Below are positions 16,784-25,980 of a stretch of 64,000 bases of DNA, piece after piece. Origin of the DNA: Streptomyces pseudogriseolus. GTDB lineage: Bacteria > Actinomycetota > Actinomycetes > Streptomycetales > Streptomycetaceae. How positions within the stretch are numbered: position 1 is the stretch's first letter; each line of letters starts with the position of its first letter. The DNA lies in contig MUNG01000020.1 in the NCBI GenBank assembly GCA_002154585.1, positions 1 to 64,000 on the forward strand. Reading direction: 5' to 3'. Position numbers and translations under genes: made by a program. The notes below the pieces were generated by a model. The model saw nothing but the letters and a program-made list of their open reading frames with translations. It made no database searches and was not told where the DNA came from.

Positions 16784-18469
16784 ATGAGTCATCCGCACCC
16801 CGAGCTGAAAGCCGCCCCGCCCCTTCCCGAGGGAGGGCTTCGGGTCATCGCCCTGGGTGGTCTGGGGGAGATCGGTCGCAACATGACCGTCTTCGAGCAC
16901 GCGGGCAAGCTGCTCGTCGTCGACTGCGGTGTGCTGTTCCCCGAGGAGACCCAGCCCGGAGTGGACGTGATCCTGCCGGACTTCACCTCGATCCGGGACC
17001 GGCTGGACGACATCGTGGCCGTGGTCCTCACCCACGGCCACGAGGACCACATCGGCGGCGTGCCGTACCTACTGCGCGAGCGCCGCGACATTCCGGTCGT
17101 CGGCTCGAAGCTGACGCTGGCGTTCCTCGAGGCCAAGCTCAAGGAACACGGCATCCGGCCGCGCGCGGTGCGGGTGCGGGAGGGTGAGCGGCGTGGCTTC
17201 GGGCCCTTCGACTGCGAGTTCGTGGCGGTCAACCACTCCATCCCCGACAGCCTCGCGGTCGCGATCCGCACCCGGGCCGGGATGGTGCTGCACACCGGCG
17301 ACTTCAAGATGGACCAGTTCCCCCTCGACGATCGGATCACCGATCTGCGTGCCTTCGCGCGCCTCGGCGAGGAGGGCGTGGACCTGTTCCTCACCGACTC
17401 CACCAACGCCGAGGTACCCGGCTTCACCACCTCCGAGCGTGAGCTGAACCCGGCGATCGAGCAGGTGATGCGCACCGCGCCGCGCCGTGTCATCGTCTCC
17501 AGCTTCGCCAGCCACGTGCACCGCATCCAGCAGGTCCTGGACGCCGCCCACCAGTACGGCCGTAAGGTCGCCTTCGTCGGCCGGTCGATGGTCCGCAACA
17601 TGGGCATCGCCCGTGACCTGGGCTATCTGAAGGTCCCCTCCGGCCTGGTGGTGAGCACGAAGGAGCTGGAGAGGCTCCCGGACCACAAGGTCACTCTGGT
17701 GTGCACCGGCTCCCAGGGCGAACCGATGGCCGCGCTGTCACGGATGGCCAACCGCGACCACATGATCCGCATCGGCCAGGGCGACACCGTCCTGCTCGCC
17801 AGCTCCCTCATCCCCGGCAACGAGAACGCCATCTACCGGGTGATCAACGGACTCACCCGGTGGGGCGCCCACGTGGTCCACAAGGGCAACGCCAAGGTGC
17901 ACGTCTCCGGGCACGCCAGCGCCGGCGAACTCGTCTACTGCTACAACATTGTCAAACCCCGCAACGTCATGCCCGTGCACGGCGAATGGCGCCACCTGCG
18001 GGCCAACGGCGACCTCGCCATCCGTACCGGCGTCGATCCCGAGCGGGTCGTCCTCGCCGAGGACGGTGTCGTCGTCGACCTGGTCGACGGGCGCGCGTCC
18101 ATCACCGGCAAGGTCCCGGCCGGCAACGTCTACGTGGACGGCATGGAGGTCGGCGGAGCAACCGAAGCGTCACTCAAGGACCGCCTCACCCTCGCGGAGG
18201 AAGGCGTCGTGACGGTGGTGGCGATCGTCGACGCGGACACCGGCGCCCTCGCCGAGGCCCCCGACTTCCTGGCCCGGGGCTTCGTCCACGACGACACCAC
18301 CTTCGAGCCGGTCGTCCCCGTCATCGAGAAGACCCTGGCCACCGCGGCCGAGGAAGGCGTCGGGGACGCGCGTCAGCTCGAACAGCTCATCGCCCGTGCC
18401 GTGGCGAACTGGGCGTTCCGCACCCACCGCCGCAAGCCCCTCATCATCCCCGTCATCATCGACGCCTGA
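16784..18469 (+). CDS. Ribonuclease J-type metallo-beta-lactamase/beta-CASP nuclease
   Basis: 561-aa RNase J family enzyme, a 5'-3' exo- and endonuclease for RNA. The metallo-beta-lactamase core shows HGHEDHIGG (His84, His86, Asp88, His89), the NHSIPDS motif, HTGDFKMD and DSTNAE. The beta-CASP region follows (SSFASHVHRIQQ, GRSMVRNM, CTGSQGEP, HVSGHAS, PVHGEWRHL), then the C-terminal domain ending in RTHRRKPLIIPVIIDA. ATG at 16784 gives the family N-terminus (PLPEGGLRVIALGGLGEIG). Streptomyces normally have another RNase J elsewhere, so this may be a paralogue; its position by the cold-shock cluster suggests a link with RNA decay at low temperature. Confidence 0.9.
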   Translation: MSHPHPELKAAPPLPEGGLRVIALGGLGEIGRNMTVFEHAGKLLVVDCGVLFPEETQPGVDVILPDFTSIRDRLDDIVAVVLTHGHEDHIGGVPYLLRERRDIPVVGSKLTLAFLEAKLKEHGIRPRAVRVREGERRGFGPFDCEFVAVNHSIPDSLAVAIRTRAGMVLHTGDFKMDQFPLDDRITDLRAFARLGEEGVDLFLTDSTNAEVPGFTTSERELNPAIEQVMRTAPRRVIVSSFASHVHRIQQVLDAAHQYGRKVAFVGRSMVRNMGIARDLGYLKVPSGLVVSTKELERLPDHKVTLVCTGSQGEPMAALSRMANRDHMIRIGQGDTVLLASSLIPGNENAIYRVINGLTRWGAHVVHKGNAKVHVSGHASAGELVYCYNIVKPRNVMPVHGEWRHLRANGDLAIRTGVDPERVVLAEDGVVVDLVDGRASITGKVPAGNVYVDGMEVGGATEASLKDRLTLAEEGVVTVVAIVDADTGALAEAPDFLARGFVHDDTTFEPVVPVIEKTLATAAEEGVGDARQLEQLIARAVANWAFRTHRRKPLIIPVIIDA

Positions 18470-18475
18470 GTCACA

Positions 18476-18500
18476 GCCCGGGGCGGGACCCGCCCCGGGC
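18476..18500 (+). terminator. Terminator after the RNase J gene
   Basis: 11-bp stem gcccggggcgg / ccgccccgggc with a three-base loop, 7 bp after the stop codon, in the gap between convergent genes. Confidence 0.8.
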
Positions 18501-18678
18501 ACATGCGTCAGCTTTCCCCGGGCAGCGCATGCCTGCGCGACCTACACGGGCCTGGATCAGAAGCGGGCGGCTCCGGACGCGGTGTGCGAGGCACCCGCCG
18601 AGGACCACGATCGACCGCGCGACGTTCGGACTCGGCACGGTCTCGGAGCGCGGGACGTCCCGGGTGCTCCGGTCCGCT

Positions 18679-19614
18679 TCAGCCGCCGATGGGCGTGACC
18701 CCTGAGAGAGCCGGGACCAGTCGGTACCCGCCGTCCTCGCGCAGCACGTGTCCGGCGGTCGGCGGCGGGAAGTGGCTCCCGAGCAGAAGGGTCGACGTAC
18801 CGGCCAGTGAGCCGAGCACCTGGTTCCTGGTCCTGGCCGCGAGTTCGGGAGCGACGTCCACACAGCTGCAGAGCTCCGGATGCGCCATCTGGACCGGGTG
18901 GTGGATGCTGTCGCCGGTGACCAACGCGGTCTCGCCACAACTGCTCAGTTGCACCGCCACCTGCCCCGGTGTGTGGCCGGGGGTGGGCAGCAGACGGATG
19001 CCCGGCGCGACGTCCGTGCCCTCGTCCGCGACATCGACGAGGTCGAACAGACCTGCTTCCCGGACGGGATGGACCGAGTCCCGGAACATCTGCCGGCGCG
19101 CCTCCTCCATGTCGACCCCCGCCCAGTAGTCCCACTCGGTGCGTGAGGTGAGATAGCGCGCGTTCGGGAAGGTGGGCACCCAGGCCTCGCCCTCGGCCCG
19201 CGTGTTCCACCCCACGTGGTCGGCATGGAGGTGGGTCAGGACCACGACGTCGACGCTCTCCGGCGCGAAGCCCGCCGCCCGTAGCCGTGCTTCGTAGTCG
19301 CTGTTCAGGTTGTGCCAGGCGGGGTTGGCGCGCCGCTTCCCGTTTCCGATGCCGGTGTCCACCAGCACCCGCATGCCGTCCACCTCGACGGCGAAGCTGT
19401 GACTCGCCAGGCGCAGGACGCCTTGTTCGTCGGCGAATGCGGGGCTCAGCCAGGGAGTCCGGCTCACGAGGCCGGGGGTTGCCCCGGGAAGCAGCCACGG
19501 ACCGGTCCGGGCGGGCAGGACCACTTCGTCGATGCGTCGCACGATGTGGTTGCCCACCGTCCAGGAAGAGGCGGGGGGAGTAGTGGACGCGGACGTGTGC
19601 GATGAGGTGAACAC
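18679..19614 (-). CDS. MBL-fold metallo-hydrolase
   Basis: 311-aa metallo-beta-lactamase-fold protein with the zinc motif HLHADHVGW (His128, His130, Asp132, His133), TPGHTPGQVAV, TGDSIHHP and a late GSHFPPP. This pattern is close to quinolinase or lactonase-like hydrolases such as AttM/AiiB rather than true beta-lactamases. The GTG start has TAAGGAAA in front of it, and the MFS gene ends only 10 bp upstream, so the two form an operon. Together with the amidase genes divergent from the MFS gene it may hydrolyse an amide or lactone compound; the substrate is unknown. Confidence 0.82.
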   Translation of the reverse strand: MFTSSHTSASTTPPASSWTVGNHIVRRIDEVVLPARTGPWLLPGATPGLVSRTPWLSPAFADEQGVLRLASHSFAVEVDGMRVLVDTGIGNGKRRANPAWHNLNSDYEARLRAAGFAPESVDVVVLTHLHADHVGWNTRAEGEAWVPTFPNARYLTSRTEWDYWAGVDMEEARRQMFRDSVHPVREAGLFDLVDVADEGTDVAPGIRLLPTPGHTPGQVAVQLSSCGETALVTGDSIHHPVQMAHPELCSCVDVAPELAARTRNQVLGSLAGTSTLLLGSHFPPPTAGHVLREDGGYRLVPALSGVTPIGG

Positions 19615-19623
19615 GGCGTTTCC

Positions 19624-20949
19624 TTACCTGTCATGGGTCGCGAGGACGGAGATGTCCGGAGCGGGTGTGTCGGGTGAGGCGGATGTGCAGTTGCTCGTCG
19701 CCGGGCGGGAGTGGGCGTCCGGGGACGGTGTCCGGCGTCGGCTGCGCAGCGTCGCGGTCAGCGTCGCGACGGCGACGGTCGCCAGTACGGCCGCGCAGCC
19801 GGCATGGGCCAGTGCTGCCGCACGCAGCCCGAAGCCGGCTGCGAGGGCGCCGGCGGCGATGGCGGGGAGACTCATCGCCAGGTAGCTGAGTACGTGATAA
19901 GAGGCGAGCGTGCCGCCCTTCTCCCGGGCCGGGACCGAGTCGACGACCGCGCGCAGTGCACCCTGGGAGACGGCTCCGAAGCCGAACCCGGCCAGCGCCG
20001 CCCCGGCGAAGAGGAGTACGGGGCCGGCGAGGTGGAGGGCGCCCAGGGACAGGACGGCCGCCGGAATCACCGCGCAGCTCCCGAGAAGAGCGCAGACGTC
20101 GGCACGCATCCTGCGGGTGAGGTACACCGTCGGGGCGGCGACGGCCGTCAGCGTGAAGAAGACCATGCCGCCGACGTATGCGGGTGCGCCGGGGGAGACG
20201 AGCCGTGTGAAGCCCGGTCCCAGGGACGAGTAGAAGCCGCCGAGGGCCCAGACGGCGACGACGCCGGCGCCGTTGAGCAGGAGAGCGTGGGCGGCCGCCG
20301 GCGGCAGCGCCAGGTGGGGCCGCGTCGAGCGCAGTGCTCCGGGACGGCGGCGGACGGTCTCGGTCGTGGAGACGAGGGCGATGGCCTGCGCGGCGAACAC
20401 GGCGATCAGGACCGCGTACACCGTGATCGTCGGAACGGGGGCGAAGCGCACCATGAGAGTGGCTGCAAGGACGCCGGCCGCCATGCCCGTCACCGGCGCG
20501 ATGCTGTTGGCCAGAGCGGGGCGACCCGGCCGGGCGGGGTCTTCCAGGTCGAGGAGAGCCGCACCGGCCGCGCTGGTCGCCGCGCCGGTCGCGATGCCCT
20601 GCAGCACGCGGGCGCCGATCAGGGTGGTCAGGCCGCCGGCCGTCGCGAACAGCGCCATGGAGGCGGCCTGGACCGCGAGCGCGCCCAGGAGCACCGGGCG
20701 GCGTCCGACATGGTCGGAAAGGGTTCCGGTCGTCAGCAGTGCGATCAGGAGCGCCAGAGCGTAGGCGCTGAAGACCACGGTGATGTCGAGGGACGACAAC
20801 CGCCACTGAGCCTGGTAGTGGGGGTACAGCGGGGTCGGTGCGCCGGATGCGGCGAGCAGCGCCATCAGGATCGAGGTGTGCAACGCGAACGGCAGGCGTC
20901 CGGATGGGGAGGTGCGGGGAGGCGCGAGGCCCGCGGGGACGCTCTGCAT
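19624..20949 (-). CDS. MFS transporter
   Basis: 441-aa major facilitator with twelve predicted helices. The inter-helix motif GTLSDHVGRRPVLLGA (motif A) lies near residue 75. The last 25 residues are a polar tail (SRPATSNCTSASPDTP). Motif A and overall length fit drug or aromatic-compound exporters/importers of the DHA1 kind. The gene is divergent from the AtzG-like/amidase pair across an operator region, which suggests that substrate or product transport is co-regulated with amide hydrolysis. Confidence 0.85.
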   Translation of the reverse strand: MQSVPAGLAPPRTSPSGRLPFALHTSILMALLAASGAPTPLYPHYQAQWRLSSLDITVVFSAYALALLIALLTTGTLSDHVGRRPVLLGALAVQAASMALFATAGGLTTLIGARVLQGIATGAATSAAGAALLDLEDPARPGRPALANSIAPVTGMAAGVLAATLMVRFAPVPTITVYAVLIAVFAAQAIALVSTTETVRRRPGALRSTRPHLALPPAAAHALLLNGAGVVAVWALGGFYSSLGPGFTRLVSPGAPAYVGGMVFFTLTAVAAPTVYLTRRMRADVCALLGSCAVIPAAVLSLGALHLAGPVLLFAGAALAGFGFGAVSQGALRAVVDSVPAREKGGTLASYHVLSYLAMSLPAIAAGALAAGFGLRAAALAHAGCAAVLATVAVATLTATLRSRRRTPSPDAHSRPATSNCTSASPDTPAPDISVLATHDR

Positions 20950-20966
20950 GAGGGTCCTTCCTGTGC

Positions 20967-20988
20967 TAAAAGCGATTGGTTTGCTTTA
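20967..20988. promoter_or_regulatory. Operator copy 1 (TetR-type palindrome)
   Basis: The sequence taaaagcgattggtttgcttta contains the imperfect palindrome AAAGCGA-N5-TTTGCTTT. It lies 20 bp before the MFS start in the divergent promoter region and is an inverted copy of the site at 21014-21035. Confidence 0.65.
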
Positions 20989-21013
20989 AGTCACCGTAGG
21001 TCCTACGATCGAC

Positions 21014-21035
21014 TAAAGCAAACAATTCGCTTTTA
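21014..21035. promoter_or_regulatory. Operator copy 2 (TetR-type palindrome)
   Basis: The sequence taaagcaaacaattcgctttta contains AAAGCAA-N5-TTCGCTTT and is the inverted partner of copy 1, 25 bp away. Common consensus of both: AAAGCRA-N5-TYGCTTT. The TetR gene at 22825 is the obvious candidate binder. Confidence 0.65.
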
Positions 21036-21097
21036 CGGTGGTCGGAGGTCCTGTACCGGCCCCGGCCCGTCGCGCCGCACAGATCCGAAAGGAAGCC

Positions 21098-21304
21098 ATG
21101 ACCAGCGAACTCACCCCCCAAGAGGCAGCCCGAGGGGCGCTGCGGGCGGGGCTCCCCCTCGGGGACGGCCGACATGAAGGAGTGGCCATGACGGCCAACC
21201 ACATCCACTCCGTCATCAGCACGTTGCGCGAGCTCGATCTCGGCGAGACCCCTCCCGCGTCCTCCTACCGAGCCGGACAGGGGAACGCCGATGCAACCGT
21301 TTGA
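21098..21304 (+). CDS. AtzG/GatC-like small amidase partner (DUF4089 type)
   Basis: 68-aa protein. It shows the pattern of small GatC-like subunits such as AtzG: LPLGDGRHEGVAMTANHIHSV, a helical middle, then ETPPASSYRA, corresponding to the usual ending with an aromatic residue and Pro/Ala. These subunits hold a partner amidase in its active form. A ribosome site (gaaagga) precedes the ATG, and the gene overlaps the amidase start by 14 bases, as expected for a tightly coupled complex. The match is by pattern and context. Confidence 0.65.
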   Translation: MTSELTPQEAARGALRAGLPLGDGRHEGVAMTANHIHSVISTLRELDLGETPPASSYRAGQGNADATV

Positions 21305-22682
21305 GCTGTCGCTGACCGAAGCCTCCCGTGCGGTGCGCGCACGGGAACTGTCCCCCGTCGAACTCACCGAATCGGTGCTCGCCCGTATTGCCGCCGTCGA
21401 AGGACGGCTGGGCGCCTACGTCACCGTCGCCGCCGACGCGGCCCTCGCCGCAGCGGTCCGCGCCGAACGGGAGATCTCCGGAAGCGGACCGCGCGGGCCG
21501 CTGCACGGGATCCCCATGGCGCTCAAGGATCTGATCGACGTGGAGGGGATGCCCACCACGGCGAGCTCACACGTCCGGGCAGGGCACGTGGCGGAACGCG
21601 ACAGCCGGGTGGCCGAACGGCTCGGCGCCGCCGGGGCCGTCCTCCTGGGCAAGACGCACACGCACGAGTTCGCCTACGGCCTGACCACTCCGCAGACGAA
21701 CAACGTCTGGGACCACACCCGGGTCGCGGGCGGATCGAGCGGCGGCTCGGCGGTGGCTGTCGCCGCCGGCGGGGCGACGTTCGCCATGGGCACGGACACG
21801 GGCGGTTCCATCCGGGTCCCCGCGGCCCTGAACGGCGTGGTGGGCCTCAAACCGACCTACGGCCTGGTCCCACGCACAGGCGTGACCTCGCTGTCCTGGT
21901 CCCTGGACCACGTGGGCCCTCTCACCCGCACCGTCCAGGACGCCGCGCTGGTGCTGTCGGCGACCGCCGGCCACGACCCGCGCGACCCGGCGAGCGTGTC
22001 CGGTCCGGTGCCGGACCGCTTCCCGGGAGGCGACCTGCGAGGACTGAAGGTCGGCGTACCGCGGAACCACTACTTCGACCGGGTCACCCCCGAGGTCGAG
22101 GAGTCCGTACGCGGCGCGATCGATCGGCTGGCGGAGCTGGGGGCGGAGCTTGTCGACGCGGAGATCCCGATGGCGCGTTACCTCCAGGCCGTCCAGTGGG
22201 GGCTGATGGTTCCCGAGGCCACCGCCTACCACGAGCGGTCGCTGCGGGTCGCCCCCGACCTGTACACCGCGGACGTTCGCATCCTGCTGGAGGCCGGCGC
22301 ACTCACCTCTGCGGGCGACTACCTCCGCGCCCAGCGGGCCCGCACCATGATGCGAGACGCCTGGGCTCGCATGTTCGAGGAGATCGACGTCCTCGCCGCG
22401 CCGACGGTGCCGATGACCGCCGCCGAGGCGGGGCAGGAAGCCGTCGAGTGGGCCGATGGCACGACCGAGTCCGTGTCGGACAGCTACGTCCGCCTCTGTG
22501 CCCCGGCCAACATCACCGGCGTCCCGGCCCTCACCCTGCCGGTCGGCCACGACCGCGCCGGGCTGCCGATCGGTATGCAGCTGATGGCGCGCCCCTTCCA
22601 CGACGCGACGGTGCTCCGTGTGGGCCGGGCCTACGAGGAGTCGGTGGCCGGCGCGGGGCGGCTCGCTCCCCTCGCCGCCTGA
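21291..22682 (+). CDS. Amidase signature enzyme (AtzE/GatA-like)
   Basis: 463-aa amidase-signature hydrolase. The catalytic triad is readable: Lys79 in GIPMALKDLID, cis-Ser149 in AGGSSGGS and nucleophile Ser173 in GTDTGGSIR. The next motif, GLKPTYGLVPRTGV, is well kept. The protein most resembles biuret/carboxybiuret or general amide hydrolases, and the small GatC-like subunit encoded just upstream supports an AtzE-like complex. A role in tRNA amidation is unlikely because no gatB is nearby. Expression is probably controlled by the TetR protein through the double operator. Confidence 0.87.
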   Translation: MQPFELSLTEASRAVRARELSPVELTESVLARIAAVEGRLGAYVTVAADAALAAAVRAEREISGSGPRGPLHGIPMALKDLIDVEGMPTTASSHVRAGHVAERDSRVAERLGAAGAVLLGKTHTHEFAYGLTTPQTNNVWDHTRVAGGSSGGSAVAVAAGGATFAMGTDTGGSIRVPAALNGVVGLKPTYGLVPRTGVTSLSWSLDHVGPLTRTVQDAALVLSATAGHDPRDPASVSGPVPDRFPGGDLRGLKVGVPRNHYFDRVTPEVEESVRGAIDRLAELGAELVDAEIPMARYLQAVQWGLMVPEATAYHERSLRVAPDLYTADVRILLEAGALTSAGDYLRAQRARTMMRDAWARMFEEIDVLAAPTVPMTAAEAGQEAVEWADGTTESVSDSYVRLCAPANITGVPALTLPVGHDRAGLPIGMQLMARPFHDATVLRVGRAYEESVAGAGRLAPLAA

Positions 22683-22824
22683 GGGCAGGCGGACGTTCCG
22701 GCCGGCATGCGGTCGCCTCGCCGCGGGGGCGTCCGCCGTGCTCGGGCGCGCGGATGCGCAGCCCCGCGGGCCGCCGACGCCGGCCACCGTCCAGAAGCGA
22801 CAAAATCGCATTAAGGTGGATCGC

Positions 22825-23454
22825 ATGAGTCCCAGGCCCATGGTCCGCCCCGGCGGACGCAGCGCACGCGTACAGGAGTCCGTCCATGCGGCGGTGCGTG
22901 AGCTCGTGGAGGAGGTGGGCCGCGACGCGCTCACGGTCCCGATGGTGGCCACTCGGGCGGGCGTGACCCCTTCCACGATCTACCGTCGTTGGGGCGACCT
23001 GCAGGAACTCCTGTCCGACGTGGCCGTCGAACGACTGCGCCCGGAAACGGATCCCGCCGATCTCGGGAGCCTGCGGGCCGATCTCGACGCGTGGGCGGAA
23101 CAGTTCCTCGACGAGATGGCTTCGCCGTCCGGGCGCGCCTACATCCGGGACGCCCTGCTCGGCGACCCCGACGGAACCAATGCCGGTCAGTGTTCGGCGT
23201 ATGCCGCAGAGCAGATCGACGCCGTGTTGGCCCGTGCCGTGCAGCGGGGGGAGCCGGTGCCCGAGACGGAACTGCTGATCGACCGTGTCGTGGCGCCGAT
23301 CATGTACCGCATCCTCTTCCGTCCTGTCCCCCTGGACGCCGCATACGCGCGCGAGCTCGTGACGAACGCCCTGTACGCCCAGCAGTTCGAGGCCGGCGCT
23401 CGCCCCACCCGGGCCGCCGCCCCTCGGCGCTCGAATGGGAAACCCGAGAACTGA
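22825..23454 (+). CDS. TetR-family transcriptional regulator
   Basis: 209-aa regulator: N-terminal helix-turn-helix (about 35-65, VPMVATRAGVTPSTIYRRWGD) and a TetR C-terminal ligand domain. The variable arm (RVQESVHAAVRELVEEVG) is typical of TetR proteins with a TetR_C_11-like partner domain. It lies downstream of the amidase gene in the same orientation with a 142-bp gap, so it may have its own promoter. It is the likely repressor of the divergent MFS-MBL and amidase operons. ATG at 22825 is preceded by aaggtgg. Confidence 0.88.
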   Translation: MSPRPMVRPGGRSARVQESVHAAVRELVEEVGRDALTVPMVATRAGVTPSTIYRRWGDLQELLSDVAVERLRPETDPADLGSLRADLDAWAEQFLDEMASPSGRAYIRDALLGDPDGTNAGQCSAYAAEQIDAVLARAVQRGEPVPETELLIDRVVAPIMYRILFRPVPLDAAYARELVTNALYAQQFEAGARPTRAAAPRRSNGKPEN

Positions 23455-23818
23455 CCACTTCGCTCGTCGGACGGTCCGGCCACTGGGCCGTGAAGGCCAG
23501 TGCCACGCGCGGCACACAGCGACCTCGGTCAGCCGGAGCCCGAGCACCGCGGCACCGCCCTGTGGTTCCGGACCGTCCTGCGTGGGCCGAACGTCACCCT
23601 CCTCTCCCCGCGGCGCCACACTCCGGCCGTCCGGGATCGGGGCGTCCGCCTCGGGCGGCTCGGGCGCGGGTAGCCATGACGAGGCCACCTGCGCCTGTGT
23701 CCTCCCCCGGTCACCACTACGTCGCCGCATTGGCCGACATCGCCCACGCGCGTGCTGGGGCTCGTCTTCGAGCCGGCGACGTGATCAGCTCACGCCCGAA
23801 GATGGGGTGTGCGCGGCG
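23455..23818. other. 364-bp region without a recognised gene
   Basis: Gap between the convergent TetR and STAS genes. Codon-like GC bias continues in places but no frame resembles a known protein and no clear terminator stem was seen. Confidence 0.4.
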
Positions 23819-24226
23819 TCACGGGCTCTGGGCTCCACTCCGGTCGGCTGTGCTGGTGGACGGGCCGTTCGTCATGGTGGTGAGCGCTTCCGCGGCGGTG
23901 GCGTGGACCGGCAGGACCGCGTCCACACCGGTCAGGACGAGCATCCGCATCAGGCGGTCCGGGACGTCCGCGAGTCCGAGTGCGCCGCCCGCCGCCTGCG
24001 CGGCGTGCCAGAGGCCGATGAGCGCGCTCAGACCGGCGGAGTCGCAGAAGCGGACCTGCGCCAGGTCCAGAATCAGGTGCGGACACCCTTCCTCGATGAT
24101 CTCCGAGGCTTTGCGGCGCAGGCTGTCCGCGGTGCGTGTGTCCATGTCCCCGGCGACTGTGGCGATCGCGAGGCCTGGACGGGGGTGCTGGACAGTCAGG
24201 TGCAGAGTGTCGGGCACGTCGGTCAT
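23819..24226 (-). CDS. STAS-domain anti-sigma factor antagonist
   Basis: 135-aa protein of the RsbV/SpoIIAA class; such proteins bind anti-sigma kinases when unphosphorylated. The STAS core covers about residues 5-110 and has the phospho-site region LILDLAQVRFCDSAGLSALIG, with Ser in DSAG as the predicted phospho-acceptor. The start overlaps the stop of the phosphatase gene (GTGATGA), so antagonist and PP2C phosphatase are translated together, as in partner-switching modules. ATG at 24226 has AGGAG just before it; GTG 24229 is the alternative. Confidence 0.88.
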   Translation of the reverse strand: MTDVPDTLHLTVQHPRPGLAIATVAGDMDTRTADSLRRKASEIIEEGCPHLILDLAQVRFCDSAGLSALIGLWHAAQAAGGALGLADVPDRLMRMLVLTGVDAVLPVHATAAEALTTMTNGPSTSTADRSGAQSP

Positions 24227-25710
24227 CACTCCTGGCCGAAGTGTTCGGGCGCGGCGGCGGTGTGGACGGTGGCGGCGATGCCACCGTCGGGTGTGGTGTC
24301 GGGGTGGGGGACGGACAGGGCCAGCAGAGCCACGTCGTCGCCGGCTCCGTCGGGCAGCGAGGCCAGCAGGGTGATGCTGTCCTCGACCAGGGAGGGGGCG
24401 GTGACGGGGCCGGTGCGCTGGTGGAGGAAGCCGGTCAGACCGTGGTCACCGAGCATGGCGCCCTCGGCGGTGCGGGCTTCGATCAGTCCGTCCGTGTAGA
24501 GGAACAGGCTTTCCCCTGCCGTCAGGGAGAAGGTGGTCTGGGCGAAGCACGCCTCGGGGAAGGCGCCGACGAGCATCCCGCCCTCGGGGCGTACGGCCCG
24601 CACCCAGACGGCGTCGCTGTCGTCGGGGCGAAGGTGGTAGGCGGGCGGGTGGCCGCCGGTGGCGACGGTGACGGTGAAGCCGCCGTCCTCCCGGGGCTCG
24701 AGAAGGCCGAAGAGGACGGTGCAGAAGCGGCGTCCGGCGGTGACGTCGGTGAGCAGCATGGTGTTGAGCGCGCTCAGCACGGTGACCGGATCGGCGTCGA
24801 TCTGGGCCGCGGCGCGCAGAGTGTGGCGGGCCAGGGCGGTGACGGTCGCCGCCTCCGGGCCCTTGCCGCACACGTCCCCGAGGAAGAACGCCCACCGGCC
24901 GCCGTCGAGCGGGAAGACGTCGTAGAAGTCGCCGCCCACGTCATGGGCGGACGCGGTGCGGTAGTGGCAGGCCAACTCCAGGCCCGGCACCACGGGCAGG
25001 GCCGGGGGCAGCAGAGTGCGCTGGAGGGTGGAGGCGAACGCGGCGATGGCGGCCTTGTCCTCCTCCGCCTTCTCCCGCGCCGCCCGTTCCGCTTCGGCCC
25101 GCGCCCGTTCCGCCTCCGCGTGCCGCTTCTCCGCCTTTCGGCGGGCCTGCTCGTCGCGCAGGGCGCGCAGCGCCGACAGCCGCAGCTCCATCTCGTCCAG
25201 CACGATCGCGGCGAGATCGGCCAGGGTGGCGGTGTCCTCCTCGGTGATCGAGCGCGGCCGGGTGTCGAGGACGTTGACCGTGCCCAGCCGGTGCCCGTCG
25301 GGGGTGGTGATCGGCGCGGCGGCGTAGAAACGCACCCCCATTTCTCCGGCGACCAGCGGATTGTCCGCCGCGACGGGATCCTGAAGAGTGTCGGGTATGA
25401 CCATCGTCTCATCGCGCAGGATCGCCGAGCCGCACAGGCCCGGATCACGACCGATCTCCGCGACACCCTCCAGGCCGTGGGCGGCCTTGAACCAGATGCG
25501 GTCGGTGTCCACGATCGTCACCGTCGCCACCGGCACGTCGAAGAGCCGGGCGGCCATCGCCGCCACCCGGTCGAACGCCCCGTCGGGCGGGGTGTCGAGG
25601 ATGTCGTAGCGGCGCACCGCCGCGATACGGGCCGCCTCCGCGTCCGGGTCGGGAACCAGCTCCGGGCGGCGCCCGGGAGCCGGGTCGGTGGCCGATGCGT
25701 GCTGCACCAT
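24226..25710 (-). CDS. GAF and PP2C (SpoIIE-type) protein phosphatase
   Basis: 494-aa RsbU-like serine phosphatase expected to dephosphorylate the STAS antagonist encoded next to it. A GAF sensory domain (about 35-190, with RYDILDTPPDGAFDR and GLCGSAILRDE) is followed by a charged coiled coil (ARRKAEKRHAEAERARAEAE, about 200-240). The PP2C domain follows (about 260-470) with GGDFYDVF, LGDVCGKGPEAA, TGGHPPAY and DGLIEART; the metal-binding aspartates are present. ATG at 25710 has ribosome site GGAGAGGAAA; the longer open frame upstream is a relic region. Confidence 0.9.
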   Translation of the reverse strand: MVQHASATDPAPGRRPELVPDPDAEAARIAAVRRYDILDTPPDGAFDRVAAMAARLFDVPVATVTIVDTDRIWFKAAHGLEGVAEIGRDPGLCGSAILRDETMVIPDTLQDPVAADNPLVAGEMGVRFYAAAPITTPDGHRLGTVNVLDTRPRSITEEDTATLADLAAIVLDEMELRLSALRALRDEQARRKAEKRHAEAERARAEAERAAREKAEEDKAAIAAFASTLQRTLLPPALPVVPGLELACHYRTASAHDVGGDFYDVFPLDGGRWAFFLGDVCGKGPEAATVTALARHTLRAAAQIDADPVTVLSALNTMLLTDVTAGRRFCTVLFGLLEPREDGGFTVTVATGGHPPAYHLRPDDSDAVWVRAVRPEGGMLVGAFPEACFAQTTFSLTAGESLFLYTDGLIEARTAEGAMLGDHGLTGFLHQRTGPVTAPSLVEDSITLLASLPDGAGDDVALLALSVPHPDTTPDGGIAATVHTAAAPEHFGQE

Positions 25711-25980
25711 CGGCTTTCCTCTCCGTTGATGGGCTGCCGCCGTGAACGGCACGAACCGGCGCAGCCTAAGTCGACCACACGCCCGAACGCCAATGCCGTC
25801 GGGCAGCCGGGCCCTCGGCACAGGTTTCCCTGAGCGATGTGCCGGTCGGTGTCCTGGGTCCCACGGCCATGTGCGTGCGGGTGTGGGTTCCGCTCGGCAG
25901 GACGATCGGGATCGGCGCTTCCGGGAGCATCCGCTTGCGTCAGGCCCGCCGCGCAGCGGCGACGGCGGGAGCTCGGACAC

